From positions 1 through 20,629 of the forward strand of contig NATI01000004.1 in assembly GCA_002085265.1 (NCBI GenBank): DNA of 20,629 nt, given 5' to 3'. This document shows, piece after piece, positions 1-6,470 of the stretch. The notes under the pieces were generated by a model, which saw only the letters and a program-made list of their open reading frames with translations, made no database searches and was not told the origin of the DNA. This DNA comes from Candidatus Omnitrophica bacterium 4484_49 (GTDB taxonomy: Bacteria; Omnitrophota; Gorgyraeia; Kaelpiales; Kaelpiaceae). Both the position numbers and the translations under genes were made by a program. Position 1 is the stretch's first letter, and the number at the start of each line of letters is the position of its first letter.

Positions 1-298
1 CCTGTAACGCATTGATATCCAATCCCAAATCCTGAGAAAGCATACCAAAAACAGACTTTTTATCCTTCACTTTATCTGGGAGTATCTGTATACAGAAACT
101 CAATTTATTCCCGGCAATCTCTCTGCCATAACGGTCAAGAATATTTCCACGAAATCCCGGCAAAGGGAGAATCCTGAGATAATTGTTCACACTCAGGTCA
201 TAGAAATACGCTCCTTTAACTACCTGAAGATAAAAGAGCCGAGAAATCAAAATCAGAAACGCTATCAGGACGCCGGATTTATAAACTTTGTTAAACAT
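1..298 (-). CDS. mrdA: Penicillin-binding protein 2, N-terminal part (cut by window edge)
   Basis: The reading frame opens with ATG at 298 and is still open at base 1, giving about 99 residues. They show a short cytoplasmic start, one hydrophobic anchor at about residues 8-26, and then the class B PBP pedestal signature: GFRGNILDRYGREIAGN matches the RG-I-DR-G-LA-N motif that opens this domain. The transpeptidase domain with its catalytic serine is outside the window. The family cross-links peptidoglycan during rod elongation together with MreBCD and RodA. The start overlaps the end of mreD by 34 bases, which suggests translational coupling and fits the usual mreB-mreC-mreD-mrdA order. Class B PBP identity is firm; PBP2 rather than PBP3 is inferred from the mre context. 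Confidence 0.9.
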   Translation of the reverse strand, partial: MFNKVYKSGVLIAFLILISRLFYLQVVKGAYFYDLSVNNYLRILPLPGFRGNILDRYGREIAGNKLSFCIQILPDKVKDKKSVFGMLSQDLGLDINALQ

Positions 299-711
299 CT
301 CTGTATGCCTAAAAAGGATAACATAACCACCATCGCTCCCAGCACACCATAACCCATTCTGGAGAGGAACAAAAATAAATCGATATCCGAATTGACCACT
401 ACAGGAAGATTGCACATACCTCTTACAAATATATATCCCAAAGCAAACAGCAAAATTTCCAGCGGAAACAATTTCTGAAAGATTTTGCGTTTATAATTAT
501 ATCCCCAATATATCAGTCCCAAACTCAGAATATATACTCCTGGAAATCCGAAATTAAACAACTCTGCTCCTAACATATAGATTATAAACCTAATGGCTCT
601 GAAATCTCGGGAGAAGATTAATATATACATTGTCGCAATTGCAGGGAAGTCAATACCGGTCAAAATCTTAAGAATACCCAGTGAGATGATAACAAGAATA
701 TCTAATATCAT
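265..711 (-). CDS. mreD: Rod shape-determining membrane protein MreD
   Basis: This is a 148-residue, very hydrophobic protein with about five predicted membrane segments separated by short charged loops, close to the usual MreD length of about 160. MreD is a poorly conserved inner-membrane partner of MreC in the elongasome, so the call rests mainly on size, hydrophobicity and position between mreC and mrdA. The start ATG overlaps the mreC stop as ATGA (708-711), and the gene end overlaps mrdA by 34 bases. Both point to a tightly coupled operon. I see no frameshift or missing segment. Confidence 0.85.
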   Translation of the reverse strand: MILDILVIISLGILKILTGIDFPAIATMYILIFSRDFRAIRFIIYMLGAELFNFGFPGVYILSLGLIYWGYNYKRKIFQKLFPLEILLFALGYIFVRGMCNLPVVVNSDIDLFLFLSRMGYGVLGAMVVMLSFLGIQRCLTKFINPAS

Positions 712-1415
712 TCCAATTCCTTACAGATGATTACAACATCTTCCACCTTATCAATCGCAACAATAGGTCTTACCTGGGCTACTTTATATATCTGAGAGGG
801 GTGAACTGAAACTTTATCAATTTTCCCCAGAAAAATCCCTTTGGGTAGTATACCCTCTCCAGAGGTAAATACCAGATCACCGCTCTTGGCCTGCGTATTT
901 AAATCCAGATAAGTTAACACTAACTCCTTCCCTTTCCCCCGTCCCTTGAGAAGTGCTACTTCCCTGGTAGATGAAACTCTCGCCGAGACCTGAAATCTGG
1001 GGTCGTATATAGGTAGAACTGTGGAAAATTTAGCATGGACTTCATCCACCACACCCAGAAGCCCGTATCTGGTCACCACAGCTGAATTGGGTTTTACATC
1101 TTTATCTTTACCAGCGTTTATCACTATACGGTCAGTGATCTCTTCTTTTATCCGAAAAACTATCTCAGCGGGAATTGAATTCACATAACTGGAACTTAAC
1201 TCCAATAACTGACGGAGCCTTTTATTTTCCTGGCGAAGCCTTTCTAACTCAACATTCAATCTCTGGAGTTCAACTTCCAGATCTAAAGGAGGGGTGTGTT
1301 TAAAAATTTTAAAATTCTGGAAACGATTACCGGAAAAAATTAGAAGATTCTGAAATTCGACCTTTAAAATATAAAAACCCCCACACACTAGTATTAATAT
1401 GAATATTTTTTTCAT
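708..1415 (-). CDS. mreC: Rod shape-determining protein MreC
   Basis: This 235-residue protein has one N-terminal membrane segment (about residues 3-18), a heptad-rich coiled coil (about 45-75) and a beta-rich periplasmic domain from about 80 to the end. The latter contains the MreC-type stretches VINAGKDKDVKPNSAVV and GLLGVVDEV, then GDLVFTSGEGILPKGIFLGKI. MreC links cytoplasmic MreB to the peptidoglycan synthases. It is a little shorter than many MreC proteins (about 270-330). It lies 42 bases after mreB. That gap contains a T-run but no hairpin I would call a terminator, so co-transcription with mreB is likely. There is no clear Shine-Dalgarno before the ATG. Confidence 0.93.
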   Translation of the reverse strand: MKKIFILILVCGGFYILKVEFQNLLIFSGNRFQNFKIFKHTPPLDLEVELQRLNVELERLRQENKRLRQLLELSSSYVNSIPAEIVFRIKEEITDRIVINAGKDKDVKPNSAVVTRYGLLGVVDEVHAKFSTVLPIYDPRFQVSARVSSTREVALLKGRGKGKELVLTYLDLNTQAKSGDLVFTSGEGILPKGIFLGKIDKVSVHPSQIYKVAQVRPIVAIDKVEDVVIICKELE

Positions 1416-1457
1416 CTATCATTTAAAGAAAAAAACACCCAAATGGATTTCTATATA

Positions 1458-2537
1458 TTAAGATTCCAATCGAGGCTGGATAGTTACTCTTTTGAGATAT
1501 CTGAGTTCTGAAAGCACTTTGCCAGTCCCCAGAGCAACAGCAGTTAAGGGGTCATCGGCAACGTGAACCGGTAAACCAGTCTCTTCCGATATAAGACTAT
1601 CAATTCCTCGCAGAAGAGCTCCTCCACCAGCAAGAACTATCCCCCGTTCTATAAGGTCAGCAGCAAGTTCCGGAGGAGTCCTTTCCAGTGTAAACCGGGT
1701 AACCTCCAGAATCTGAGTTACGGGTTCAGCCATCGCCTCTCTTATCTCCTCAGAGGTGATAGTTACAGTCTTGGGCAATCCAGTAACGATATCCCTGCCC
1801 TTAACCTCCATGGTGAGCTCTTCTTCTTGAGGATAGGCAGAACCAATCTTAATCTTGATATCCTCCGCAGTTCTCTCACCGATCATCAAATTATATGTCT
1901 TTTTCATATGTTGAATTATCGCCTCATCCATTTCGTCTCCACCCACTCTAATACTCTTGGACAACACAATTCCTGCAAGAGATATGACAGCAATTTCCGT
2001 AGTTCCACCTCCAATATCTATAATCATATTTCCCGCTGGTTCCTGAATGGGAAGCCCGACACCAATAGCAGCAGCAATTGGTTCCTCGATCAAATATACA
2101 TCCCGTGCGCCGGCGTGAAGGGCAGAATCTTTAACCGCCCTCTTCTCCACCTCGGTTATCCCCGAGGGAATAGCAACTACCACACGGGGTTTTACAAACA
2201 CTTTTCTTTTGTGCACTTTTCTTATAAAGTATCTCAACATCTGCTCAGTTACTTCAAAATCTGTAATTACCCCGTCTCGAAGAGGTCTGATGGCAACAAT
2301 ATTCCCGGGCGTTTTACCCAGCATTCTTTTGGCTTCTTCGCCGACCGCAAGTACTCGATTGTAATACTTGTCAATGGCTACAACGGAAGGTTCGCATAAA
2401 ACAATCCCTTCTCCTTTTACATAAACCAAGGTCGTAGCAGTGCCGAGGTCAATACCAATATCTGAAGAAAACCACCCTCCAATCTGAAAATAAAAGGACT
2501 TTCCCAGGTTCACCACATTATTCAGGTAATTTCTCAT
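1458..2537 (-). CDS. mreB: Rod shape-determining actin homologue MreB
   Basis: This 359-residue actin/Hsp70-fold ATPase polymerises under the inner membrane and directs lateral wall synthesis. Visible motifs are phosphate loop 1 (DLGTATT, residues 30-36), phosphate loop 2 (IDIGGGTTEIAVI, about 173-185) and the adenosine motif (VLAGGGALLRGI, about 301-312). EEPIAAAIG (about 151-159) is also typical. About 25 residues precede the SDIGIDLG start of the fold, longer than the roughly 10 usual in MreB. The extra piece (YLNNVVNLGKSFYFQIGGWF) is hydrophobic to amphipathic and could help membrane binding. The start is supported by a promoter whose -10 box ends 7 bases before this ATG, and there is no Shine-Dalgarno. 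Identity is certain. Confidence 0.98.
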   Translation of the reverse strand: MRNYLNNVVNLGKSFYFQIGGWFSSDIGIDLGTATTLVYVKGEGIVLCEPSVVAIDKYYNRVLAVGEEAKRMLGKTPGNIVAIRPLRDGVITDFEVTEQMLRYFIRKVHKRKVFVKPRVVVAIPSGITEVEKRAVKDSALHAGARDVYLIEEPIAAAIGVGLPIQEPAGNMIIDIGGGTTEIAVISLAGIVLSKSIRVGGDEMDEAIIQHMKKTYNLMIGERTAEDIKIKIGSAYPQEEELTMEVKGRDIVTGLPKTVTITSEEIREAMAEPVTQILEVTRFTLERTPPELAADLIERGIVLAGGGALLRGIDSLISEETGLPVHVADDPLTAVALGTGKVLSELRYLKRVTIQPRLES

Positions 2538-2544
2538 TTCTTAA

Positions 2545-2573
2545 ATTTTAACAACTTATCATTTTATGGTCAA
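2545..2573 (-). promoter_or_regulatory. Sigma-70-type promoter for mreB, leaderless layout
   Basis: On the minus strand the -35 box TTGACC (2573-2568) is followed by a 17-base spacer and the -10 box TAAAAT (2550-2545). Each box has five of six consensus bases. The -35 box overlaps the aroA stop codon. Seven bases separate the -10 box from the mreB ATG at 2537, so the expected transcription start is at or one base before the start codon. The absence of a ribosome binding site agrees with a leaderless mRNA. It would let mreBCD-mrdA be transcribed independently of the upstream genes. Confidence 0.6.
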
Positions 2574-3880
2574 TTTTTAAATTTAACTTTGCCATCCAAA
2601 ATTTTTTCAACATCGCTGACAAAATCAGGATAAGAAATTTTCACGCATTCCAGATCATCTATATTCGATTCCCCATCTCCAATAACCGCCGCAATTACAG
2701 CAACCATTGCAGTCCTGTGATCTCCAAAACTTCTCAAGTTTGCTCCTTTCAATCTCCTATTACCATAAATAATTACATCGTCTCCCTCAACTTTTATCTC
2801 TCCCCCCATGGCATTGAGATTGGCACTTACGGAATTAATCCTGTCGGTCTCCTTCACTCGTAATTCCGAAGCGGAATAGATTCTGGTTACTCCCTGAGCA
2901 TAGCACCCCAGAAGGAATATAAGTGGAAGTTCATCTATCATTAAAGGTATTTCTTCCCCCTTAACTTCAATGGCTTTAAGCTGTGAACTCTTCACAATTA
3001 TATCCCCGATCGGTTCTCCACTTTTTAACTCTTTATAAGGTATAACGTCTACATCTCCACCCATTCTTTTTACAGCTTCAATAAATCCCATTCTGGTAGG
3101 ATTAATCCCGACATTTCTTATCACTAAATAAGCATCGTCAAGAAGTAATGCCAAGGCAATGAAAAAAGCGGCGCTGGATATATCTCCTGGAACAAAAATA
3201 TCCTCAGTGGAAATCTTCTCACAAGCTGTCACCTCAATTCGTAAACCATCGATTTTTATATCCACCCCAAATTCCTTAAGCATCCTTTCAGTATGGTCCC
3301 GAGATTTAGCAGGTTCAATTATACCAGTCCTGCCGGAAGCATAAAGCCCGGCCAGAAGAAGAGCAGATTTCACTTGAGCACTTGCTACCGGCAATTTATA
3401 TTCTATACCAGCCAATTTACCTCCGGAAACCCTCAGGGGGAGATACCCTTCCTTTTCCAGAAATATAAATTCTGCCCCCATTAAACTTAAGGGATGAGTA
3501 ACCCTCTCCATCGGCCTGGCGTTAAGGGACCGATCTCCATATAATTCACATTCAAACTGTTGAGCACTTAAAACCCCTAACAGAAGGCGGGCAGTAGTGC
3601 CAGAGTTTCCAAGATATATCGCCTCCGGAGGCGGCTTCAAGCCTCTAAGCCCTACGCCTTTAACCTTTACCACTTCATCTTCAATTTTTATATTCACCCC
3701 CATCTTCTGAAAGGCATTTATAGTTCTCAGACAATCATCGCAAAATAGAAAGTTTTCAATTTTTACCTCATTTTCTCCCAGAGCAGAAAGGAATATACTG
3801 CGATGGGAAATCGATTTATCACCGGGAGGAAAATATTCCCTATTCAAATGGAGGTGGGAAGAATCCTTGGTTATCCTCAT
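2570..3880 (-). CDS. aroA: 3-phosphoshikimate 1-carboxyvinyltransferase (EPSP synthase)
   Basis: This 436-residue protein has the usual EPSP synthase length and catalyses the sixth step of the shikimate pathway: shikimate-3-phosphate plus PEP gives EPSP. Residues seen include the N-terminal GDKSISHRS motif (Lys22, Ser23, Arg27), LGNSGTTARLL (90-100), ARPMERVTHPL (121-131), the catalytic aspartate region IDELP (Asp316-Glu317), RVKETDR (341-347) and GDHRTAM (386-392). The GNSGTT form of the PEP loop resembles Gram-positive enzymes rather than the E. coli GNAGTA form. The gene lies 6 bases after the coiled-coil gene and directly before the mreB promoter, away from the other aromatic genes at 17.3-20.6 kb. 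Confidence 0.97.
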   Translation of the reverse strand: MRITKDSSHLHLNREYFPPGDKSISHRSIFLSALGENEVKIENFLFCDDCLRTINAFQKMGVNIKIEDEVVKVKGVGLRGLKPPPEAIYLGNSGTTARLLLGVLSAQQFECELYGDRSLNARPMERVTHPLSLMGAEFIFLEKEGYLPLRVSGGKLAGIEYKLPVASAQVKSALLLAGLYASGRTGIIEPAKSRDHTERMLKEFGVDIKIDGLRIEVTACEKISTEDIFVPGDISSAAFFIALALLLDDAYLVIRNVGINPTRMGFIEAVKRMGGDVDVIPYKELKSGEPIGDIIVKSSQLKAIEVKGEEIPLMIDELPLIFLLGCYAQGVTRIYSASELRVKETDRINSVSANLNAMGGEIKVEGDDVIIYGNRRLKGANLRSFGDHRTAMVAVIAAVIGDGESNIDDLECVKISYPDFVSDVEKILDGKVKFKN

Positions 3881-3886
3881 GAACGA

Positions 3887-4657
3887 TTATTCCAGGGGAG
3901 TGAGTTCTATCTTCATTCCCTCGCTGATATCTCCACCTTTCTCCACAAGATCAAATACCGACATTGACTCATATACCCTATCAGATTTTATCCTGGCTAC
4001 TCTTCTGCCTTGAACCGACACATCATATGTCTTACCGGCTTGTATACCATCCTTCTCTCCTACATTCAACACAATGAATTTGTATTCCTGGTTATAAGCC
4101 ATTATTTCAGCATTTAACACTGTAAAGACATTCTCCTGAGGTTGAGGAGCCTGTGCCGGAGACTGCACTTCTATCTTTTCCAGCTTAACCTCCTTTTCTC
4201 TGGTAGAGACATCAGCAGGAGCAAAGAGTCCTTTCTTCTCAGCAAGTAATCTTTTCCTTTCCTCTTCCAGATAAGATATTTTCTGTTGAAGTTGTTGAAT
4301 CTCTTGGGATTGTTTATCCAATTTCTGAAGTAAAACATCTCTTTCCTGAGTGAGAAGTGTAAGTTCATTTTCAATTTTAGAGAGTGCCGTGTTTAACTCC
4401 TGAATGTTGTTCTGCAACCGCTGGTTTTCTGCTACCTTATCATCAAGTTCGATCTTAGTCTGCTCCAGACGGTCATTTAAATCTTCCAACTTTCCTCGAA
4501 GTTTGGCATTCTCTTTCTGAACCACTTTAAGGCTCAGTTCCGCCTCCTTCCTCAATTGAATTTGGATCTCTTTCTGATTATAAAGGACAAAATATCCATA
4601 TCCAATCCCTAAAACAACCACAACCGTCAACACCAAGACTAAAATTCTCTTTACCAT
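3887..4657 (-). CDS. Membrane-anchored coiled-coil protein of unknown function
   Basis: I do not recognise a named family. The 256 residues divide clearly. A short basic start and one hydrophobic segment (about 4-26) suggest an inner-membrane anchor or uncleaved signal. A long Lys/Glu/Gln-rich heptad region (about 30-143) should form a coiled coil. A Pro/Ala/Gln-rich linker (about 144-177) follows, and then a compact beta-rich C-terminal domain (178-256) containing VLNVGEKDGIQAGKTYDV, which reads like a small barrel. The anchor, coiled coil and barrel plan resembles MreC, but the sequence is different. A strong Shine-Dalgarno (GGAGGTGA, 3 bases before ATG) supports the start. It sits between rluD and aroA, just upstream of mreBCD; an envelope role is inference. 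Confidence 0.75.
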   Translation of the reverse strand: MVKRILVLVLTVVVVLGIGYGYFVLYNQKEIQIQLRKEAELSLKVVQKENAKLRGKLEDLNDRLEQTKIELDDKVAENQRLQNNIQELNTALSKIENELTLLTQERDVLLQKLDKQSQEIQQLQQKISYLEEERKRLLAEKKGLFAPADVSTREKEVKLEKIEVQSPAQAPQPQENVFTVLNAEIMAYNQEYKFIVLNVGEKDGIQAGKTYDVSVQGRRVARIKSDRVYESMSVFDLVEKGGDISEGMKIELTPLE

Positions 4658-4670
4658 GATTCACCTCCAT

Positions 4671-5648
4671 TTATATTGAAGAGACAAGCGTTTCCCAATT
4701 CTCAATACCTATCTTATCAAGAAGCATCTTAAAATCCTGAGGTAAAGGGGCAAAGAACTCCTGGTATTCACCGGTTTTGGGGTGCCTGAATTTCAAACTA
4801 TAGGCATGTAATGCCTGCCGGGAAATTAATCTTGACTTTCTACTGTACTTGGTATCACCGACTATGGGATATCCCATATATTTCATATGAACTCTCAACT
4901 GATGAGTTCTTCCTGTCTTGGGACATAATAGCACGAAACTGTAAGCGTGTAAACCTGAATTTGAATGCCCCCCTTTCCCTGTTCTTGATAACACCTCATA
5001 TACAGTCTCCGCCCATCTTCCCTTAGAATAGTCCACCTTCATCTTCTTACGCTCCAGTCTACCCCGGGCTATTGGCTGACAAATTCTTCCTCTATCTACC
5101 TCAATTATCCCTTCCACAACTGCGAGATATCTTTTCACCACTTCTCTATTCATAAACTGCTGGGAAAGTTTTACATGAGCAGAATTATTTTTGGCAATTA
5201 CTAAAATGCCTGATGTATCTTTGTCCAGACGATGGACTATACCGGGCTTTAAAGGACCATAAATATCCGAAAGGGTCTTACAATAATACACCAAAGCATT
5301 TGCCAGGGTATCAGTTCTATCAATTGTTGTAGGATGGGTGATAACCCCAGCAGGTTTATTCACCACCAGAATATCATCATCCTCATAGATTATATCCAGA
5401 GGAAGAGGTTGGGGAATGATTCTATTCTCCCCCTGTATTCCCTGGAGGTAGACTGTAATTTTATCTCCTGACTTTACGTGCGTCCCAGGTTTCAATACTT
5501 GCTGGGAATTAATATAAACCTTACCAGACTTTATAAGTTTTTTAATCCTTTCCCGAGAAAAAGCCCTCAACCGGGAATGTAAAAATAAGTCCAGCCTCTG
5601 GGACTTCCCTTGAAATTCAAATTCTTTCGGCTCTTTTAATTCCGGCAT
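4671..5648 (-). CDS. rluD: RluA-family 23S rRNA pseudouridine synthase (RluD-like)
   Basis: This 325-residue protein has an S4 RNA-binding domain (about 18-65: LDLFLHSRL...SRERIKKLIKSGKVYIN) and an RluA-family catalytic domain. The signature GIVHRLDKDTSG carries the catalytic aspartate (Asp142), and the KTGRTHQLRVHM motif (244-255) is present. Family members isomerise specific uridines in 23S rRNA. RluD (helix 69) is the likeliest member, given the S4 domain and the lspA-rluD linkage common in bacteria, but RluC-type specificity cannot be excluded. The ATG lies 32 bases inside the end of lspA without a clear ribosome binding site, suggesting coupling to lspA translation. Confidence 0.92.
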   Translation of the reverse strand: MPELKEPKEFEFQGKSQRLDLFLHSRLRAFSRERIKKLIKSGKVYINSQQVLKPGTHVKSGDKITVYLQGIQGENRIIPQPLPLDIIYEDDDILVVNKPAGVITHPTTIDRTDTLANALVYYCKTLSDIYGPLKPGIVHRLDKDTSGILVIAKNNSAHVKLSQQFMNREVVKRYLAVVEGIIEVDRGRICQPIARGRLERKKMKVDYSKGRWAETVYEVLSRTGKGGHSNSGLHAYSFVLLCPKTGRTHQLRVHMKYMGYPIVGDTKYSRKSRLISRQALHAYSLKFRHPKTGEYQEFFAPLPQDFKMLLDKIGIENWETLVSSI

Positions 5649-6069
5649 TGAAAATAATGCCTATTATCCCTATGGTGATATAGGTATCAGCAAGATTAAA
5701 AGTCGGCCAGAAACTTAAATCAAAGTAATCCAGAATACCACCATAAATAAATCTATCCACGATATTGGAGACTGCTCCTGTCAGAATAAAGGTAAGCCAT
5801 AGTTTCATTCTCGAGTTTTCAGTTTTAAAAGTATAAACCACAATAAAAAGTACGAGAATTACATTTATCACTGTGAGGAGCTGTGGATACCCCCGAAGGA
5901 GACCAAAAGCAACACCCGTATTGAAGACCGTTTTGATAGAAAAAACACCTGGAATTACCACCATGAGTTCAGAGCCCAAAGGATATGATATGAGATAGGA
6001 TTTTACAATTCGGTCCAAGAGAAAAAAGGAGGTAAATAAAAGCCCCAATTTGGCGGGGCGAAAATTCAT
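5617..6069 (-). CDS. lspA: Lipoprotein signal peptidase (signal peptidase II)
   Basis: This is a 150-residue, four-helix inner-membrane aspartyl protease that removes signal peptides from diacylated prolipoproteins. All conserved boxes are present: FNTGVAFG (49-56), GAVSNIVDR (98-106), GGILDYFD (110-117) and FNLADTYI (124-131). The catalytic pair is expected to be Asp114 and Asp128. The start overlaps the upstream zinc-finger gene stop as ATGA (6066-6069), and the end overlaps rluD. The ileS-lspA-rluD linkage is widespread in bacteria and supports the call. Confidence 0.96.
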   Translation of the reverse strand: MNFRPAKLGLLFTSFFLLDRIVKSYLISYPLGSELMVVIPGVFSIKTVFNTGVAFGLLRGYPQLLTVINVILVLFIVVYTFKTENSRMKLWLTFILTGAVSNIVDRFIYGGILDYFDLSFWPTFNLADTYITIGIIGIIFNAGIKRAERI

Positions 6070-6470
6070 TTCATTTCCCTTTTAATTCTCTTCTCTTCTT
6101 CTTCCTGACACTTCACACAATAACGAGCGTAAGGTATGGCTTTCAATCTTCTCTTGGGTATTCGAACTCCACAGGATTCGCAAATTCCATATTCCCCGGA
6201 TTCAATCTTACTGAGGGCCTCATCTATCATATATAATAATTCCTGCTCATTACTCGCCAGACTGAAAGCAAAATCGCGGTCAAAACTGGCACTGGCCATA
6301 TCAGCCATATGATAGGTATATGAAGAAATCTCCCCCGATGCCTCTTTTTGAGATTTGGAAATATTATCTTCTGTCAGACGCCTTATCTCCCCTGTGATTT
6401 TCTTCTTCATCTCCACTAATATTTTCTTAATCTCCTCCAGTTCTTTTTTAGTCAACGGCTCTCTGGTCAT
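6066..6470 (-). CDS. DksA/TraR-type C4 zinc-finger protein
   Basis: With ATG at 6470 the protein has 134 residues. This start is preferred over an earlier in-frame one at 6497 because AGGGGG lies 6 bases before the ATG and the ATG overlaps the ileS stop as ATGA. Residues about 8-45 are helical and charged, like the DksA coiled coil. The C-terminal zinc site is complete (Cys97, Cys100, Cys118, Cys121), with the family stretch YGICESCGVRIPKRRLKAIPYARYC. DksA and TraR proteins bind in the RNA polymerase secondary channel and tune promoter output, often with ppGpp. Whether this member acts like classical DksA is not shown. Small genes of this family are often found between ileS and lspA. Confidence 0.9.
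   Translation of the reverse strand: MTREPLTKKELEEIKKILVEMKKKITGEIRRLTEDNISKSQKEASGEISSYTYHMADMASASFDRDFAFSLASNEQELLYMIDEALSKIESGEYGICESCGVRIPKRRLKAIPYARYCVKCQEEEEKRIKREMK

Noticed and set aside
1416..1457. Terminator between mreB and mreC (a seven-T run)
   Set aside because: There is no stable hairpin before the T-run, so mreB-mreC read-through is more likely.
1827..2399. 190-codon plus-strand ORF opposite mreB
   Set aside because: It is antisense to a highly conserved gene, has no recognisable domain and no promoter or ribosome binding site that I can see.
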